Shown: piece after piece, positions 61,672 to 64,000 of the stretch
How the letters are laid out: each line of letters begins with the position of its first letter
Numbering within the stretch: the first letter of the stretch is position 1
Origin: Graphiopsis chlorocephala
Lineage: Eukaryota; Ascomycota; Dothideomycetes; Cladosporiales; Cladosporiaceae
Assembly (NCBI GenBank): GCA_022828445.1
Contig: JAIZZJ010000008.1
Span: 682,001-746,000 of the forward strand
DNA length: 64,000 bases
Direction: 5' to 3'
Program-made: the position numbers and the translations under genes
Notes under the pieces: model-generated
What the model was told of the DNA's origin: nothing
Databases searched by the model: none
What the model saw: only the letters and a program-made list of their open reading frames with translations

Positions 61672-63717
61672 CGGCCCAGCTGAGAAGAGACCACCTTGTG
61701 TCCGTCGTGGTTGTCGTTATGCAGATGCAACACTAACTTCGCTTCAACACGTGCACGAGAAGCAGACGATGAGGCGAACCAGATTATGGGCTATCTGCAA
61801 ACTAGACAAAACAAATGCTCCCAAACAGTTGGTATGTTTCAGGGGTTTGGCAGTCAGTAGGACACAGCTATCCTTGTGCTCGTGTTCCGCGAGTAATTCT
61901 CACGTGGGCCAACTCGTGCTGGGGAAAGTCTATTTTGGTCAGCAAGTCAAAAGTCGCAGCAGCAATCACCATCCTTCGGTTCTCGCGTTCGAGATTACAT
62001 GTAGATAAGGTAAAAATACCAATCAATTATGACATGCTATATAGATTTCTCTGGTGGTCTTACATGTATGTCGAGTCTGGCATGATAGAGAAGCAGCCAA
62101 ATTTGCAGAATCTGCACCTTCCGCACTCTCACTTGCTCTCGGAATGTTCAGTTTGGAAGCACGATCAAGCCATGCGCACTCTCTATTCTCCGTCTCTACT
62201 TCACAACGCCATATAGGAAGCGATGTAACACGGTTATGGTCCAGGCTTCGCGCCAGCTGGTCAAATTCGCCACGGTAACGCCGTTCGACCGCACAGCATG
62301 ATGGAGGGAGACTTGTTGAGATGCTCTAGACTGGATTGCCCATGGGGAGACGCGCACACCATCTCCATAGCTATCTGCTTGACAAACCGGACAACATCCT
62401 TCGAAGACGTCTAGGGCCTTTGAGAGGGAGCATACAGTCTGCTCTCACCCTTTGCCGTGAAACGCCTCCAATATTGCTGGCAGTCCACTGTCTTGGAATC
62501 CGCAGAAGAAACCCTTAAAATGCGAGTCGATACACTATCGCAGGTCCTGTTGGATCCTTTGGAACTGTAAATCGCCGAAGGTTCAGCCTCAACAATGCTG
62601 GAGCAAGTCGTGATGTAGTACATGTTTGGAAAGCTGGAGACGGTCTACAGCTTCCTTCCCTTGCTGCCTTCTGCTCGCTCAGTCGCTCACTGGCAAAGCG
62701 ATGCAGGCCAAGCTTGAAGCGAGACTGCCGCTCACTGAACGGAGTATTCGCTCTCAAAGTGCGTCTATCAAAAATCAATATTGCACGTGGTTTTCCACTG
62801 GAAGATCTTGGACTTCCTGCCGGGATTTGAGGTTTAGTCCCGTCTTCAGGCCGCCCATGCTGGGTCTTTGCATCCTGCTTCAAAGCCACGAGCCTGAGGT
62901 TACATTCCAACATATCACAAAACTCGCGCATATGAGTCTCTCTGACTGGTGTCAACTCACGCGTGACAAAGCGGGCCAACCACGACCATCACTCTCGGCA
63001 TCACTTGGCATGAGCGGGGTCTTTTAGGATTCCCAGCTCGCCCAGCTGGTGAAGACACCTGCAACAAACGTGCTGTTCAAACATACACTATCTCTTCCAC
63101 AATTTCGGTCGCGCTCCACCTGGAGTATAGACTTCATGGCACAGCTTCCGGCCGGCGTCTCACTCTAGTAGCAGACTACTTGGAAAACGTAGCAAAAGGA
63201 AAAAGAACTGCTCGCTGCTTGGACTAGCGGAATGCCGATGTCTTAGCTTTCTTGGACAACCTCCACTTGGCCTGCACGAAGCAACAATAAAGCAGCCGCG
63301 TTCGTCGCGCCGATACAGCGCCGCTATGTGCTTACCCCATGGCCAAGAAAGCCGGTCAACGCCTCCAAACTATAGCATGTGCGACGTAGCACCCCATGGG
63401 CACCCCGAAACGATACTGGGGTGGTGAGCGGTCTAGGTTCAAACTCCACACTGGCCTCTCGGTGGCGGGCGAGCAGTACGAACCTTGAAGTCAGACCGCG
63501 AGAGTGGCCCCGGGGCAGTGGCAGTGCTCGATAGACGGGTGATCAAGTTTCTTGGGCATCCATCTCTGGGCCATCGATGCCTTTATGGGTAAGGTGGGGG
63601 AGGAGCTGTCAGAGGGATATATTATCATGGCACGCGCGCGAGGTGGGTGTCGTTTCATGTATTTCCCATTCCTCTTTCTTCACTCTGTACCCAATACTGC
63701 CCCAGCTTGTATCAAAG
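61672..63717. other. Gene-poor intergenic region, 2 kb
   Basis: Between the P450 and the MFS transporter. Overlapping frames on both strands near 62515-63027 have no recognisable protein character. No tRNA, RNA gene or repeat could be read with confidence. Confidence 0.45.
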
Positions 63718-64000
63718 ATGTCGGAGAAGGATGGCGTCAGCCTTCAAAAGGAGCTCCATGACGGCTCTCCTAGAAGGACATCGTTTACTGAAGTCGACTT
63801 GAACAAGAACCTGAGCGCCAAGTAAGTCTTCACAATGCAAGCAACAGACCCTCTTTTCCAAGCTCATCGCTGACCCACAAGCTAAGGGTCTCAAACCCGT
63901 TGGCAGACGTCTCGCACACAGATTTGATGAACGATGTCGAGGTCTTTTGCAACGAGAAAGGCCTAACAGAGCGTGTCGATCTGATCAAGAGAGGTGCCCT
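63718..64000 (+). CDS. MFS sugar-porter-type transporter, N-terminal part (runs off the window)
   Basis: Exon 1 63718-63821 (MSEKDGVSLQKELHDGSPRR...) and the start of exon 2 at 63887, joined across a 65 nt GT-AG intron. The join gives NLSAKVSNPLADVSHTDLM, then VFCNEKGLTERVDLIKRGA. The pattern NxSAKxxNPLA...L...V..F....GL....LxKRGA is the cytosolic N-terminus typical of fungal sugar-porter MFS transporters. The transmembrane part lies beyond the window, so substrate and completeness cannot be judged. Confidence 0.7.

Noticed and set aside
62515..63027. Overlapping 133- and 154-codon frames on both strands
   Set aside because: Neither has recognisable domains, signal peptide or coherent hydrophobic pattern; they overlap each other on opposite strands.
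1..64000. CRISPR arrays, prophage, intact transposons, plasmid or replication-origin features
   Set aside because: No regularly spaced repeats, integrase/transposase frames or other such signatures were seen; gene structures are eukaryotic.

Overview
The window is eukaryotic nuclear DNA from a filamentous ascomycete (Pezizomycotina; Dothideomycetes is a plausible guess that the sequence cannot prove). The evidence is compact genes with 49-100 nt GT-AG introns and GCTAAC/GCTGAC-like branch points, a dispersed single 5S rRNA gene, and fungal families: Zn2Cys6 regulator, WSC/DUF1996 protein, Rfa1, Dpb2, Utp20, Drn1, Fap7, Ham1, Erf4. No bacterial operon, CRISPR array, intact transposon, tRNA or virus was seen.

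Layout. 1-9.3 kb: 5' part of a NASP/Sim3-type histone chaperone divergent from DPB2 (Pol epsilon subunit B), a small membrane protein, a five-exon dienelactone hydrolase, a thioredoxin and RFA1. 9.7-23.5 kb: the 2525-codon UTP20 gene divergent from a Drn1/Cwf19-like debranching cofactor, a four-exon conserved fungal protein of unknown function, and a CIR_N-domain RS-rich protein. 25.4-28.4 kb: 6-phosphogluconate dehydrogenase, the 5S rRNA gene and a diverged tandem repeat. 29-37 kb: Zn2Cys6 regulator, eIF2B epsilon and an Ariadne-type RBR ubiquitin ligase. 38-46.6 kb: a secreted modular Cys-rich protein, an Erf4-type palmitoyltransferase subunit, Kin17/Rts2, an atypical short-chain dehydrogenase and a histidine-acid-phosphatase-fold protein. 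47.8-52.2 kb: ABHD11-like hydrolase, Fap7, Ham1 and ribosomal protein eS1. 52.2-54.2 kb is gene-poor with a decayed repeat. 54.2-64 kb: WSC/DUF1996 protein, AMPK/Snf1 beta subunit, a small membrane protein tail-to-tail with a P450, a 2 kb gene-poor stretch, and the 5' end of an MFS transporter.

Most genes are housekeeping: replication and chromatin (NASP, DPB2, RFA1, Kin17), ribosome and translation (UTP20, eIF2B epsilon, eS1, Fap7, 5S), nucleotide hygiene (Ham1), and splicing/RNA (Drn1, CIR_N protein). They are independent transcription units. The one regulatory link I can read is an identical 11-mer, ACGCGACGCGT, containing an MCB/MBF core, in the NASP-DPB2 intergenic region and again upstream of RFA1. 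I found no convincing undescribed multi-gene system. The best leads are that element, several family members lacking expected catalytic residues, a possible mitochondrial leader on Fap7, and a few conserved or modular proteins of unknown function.
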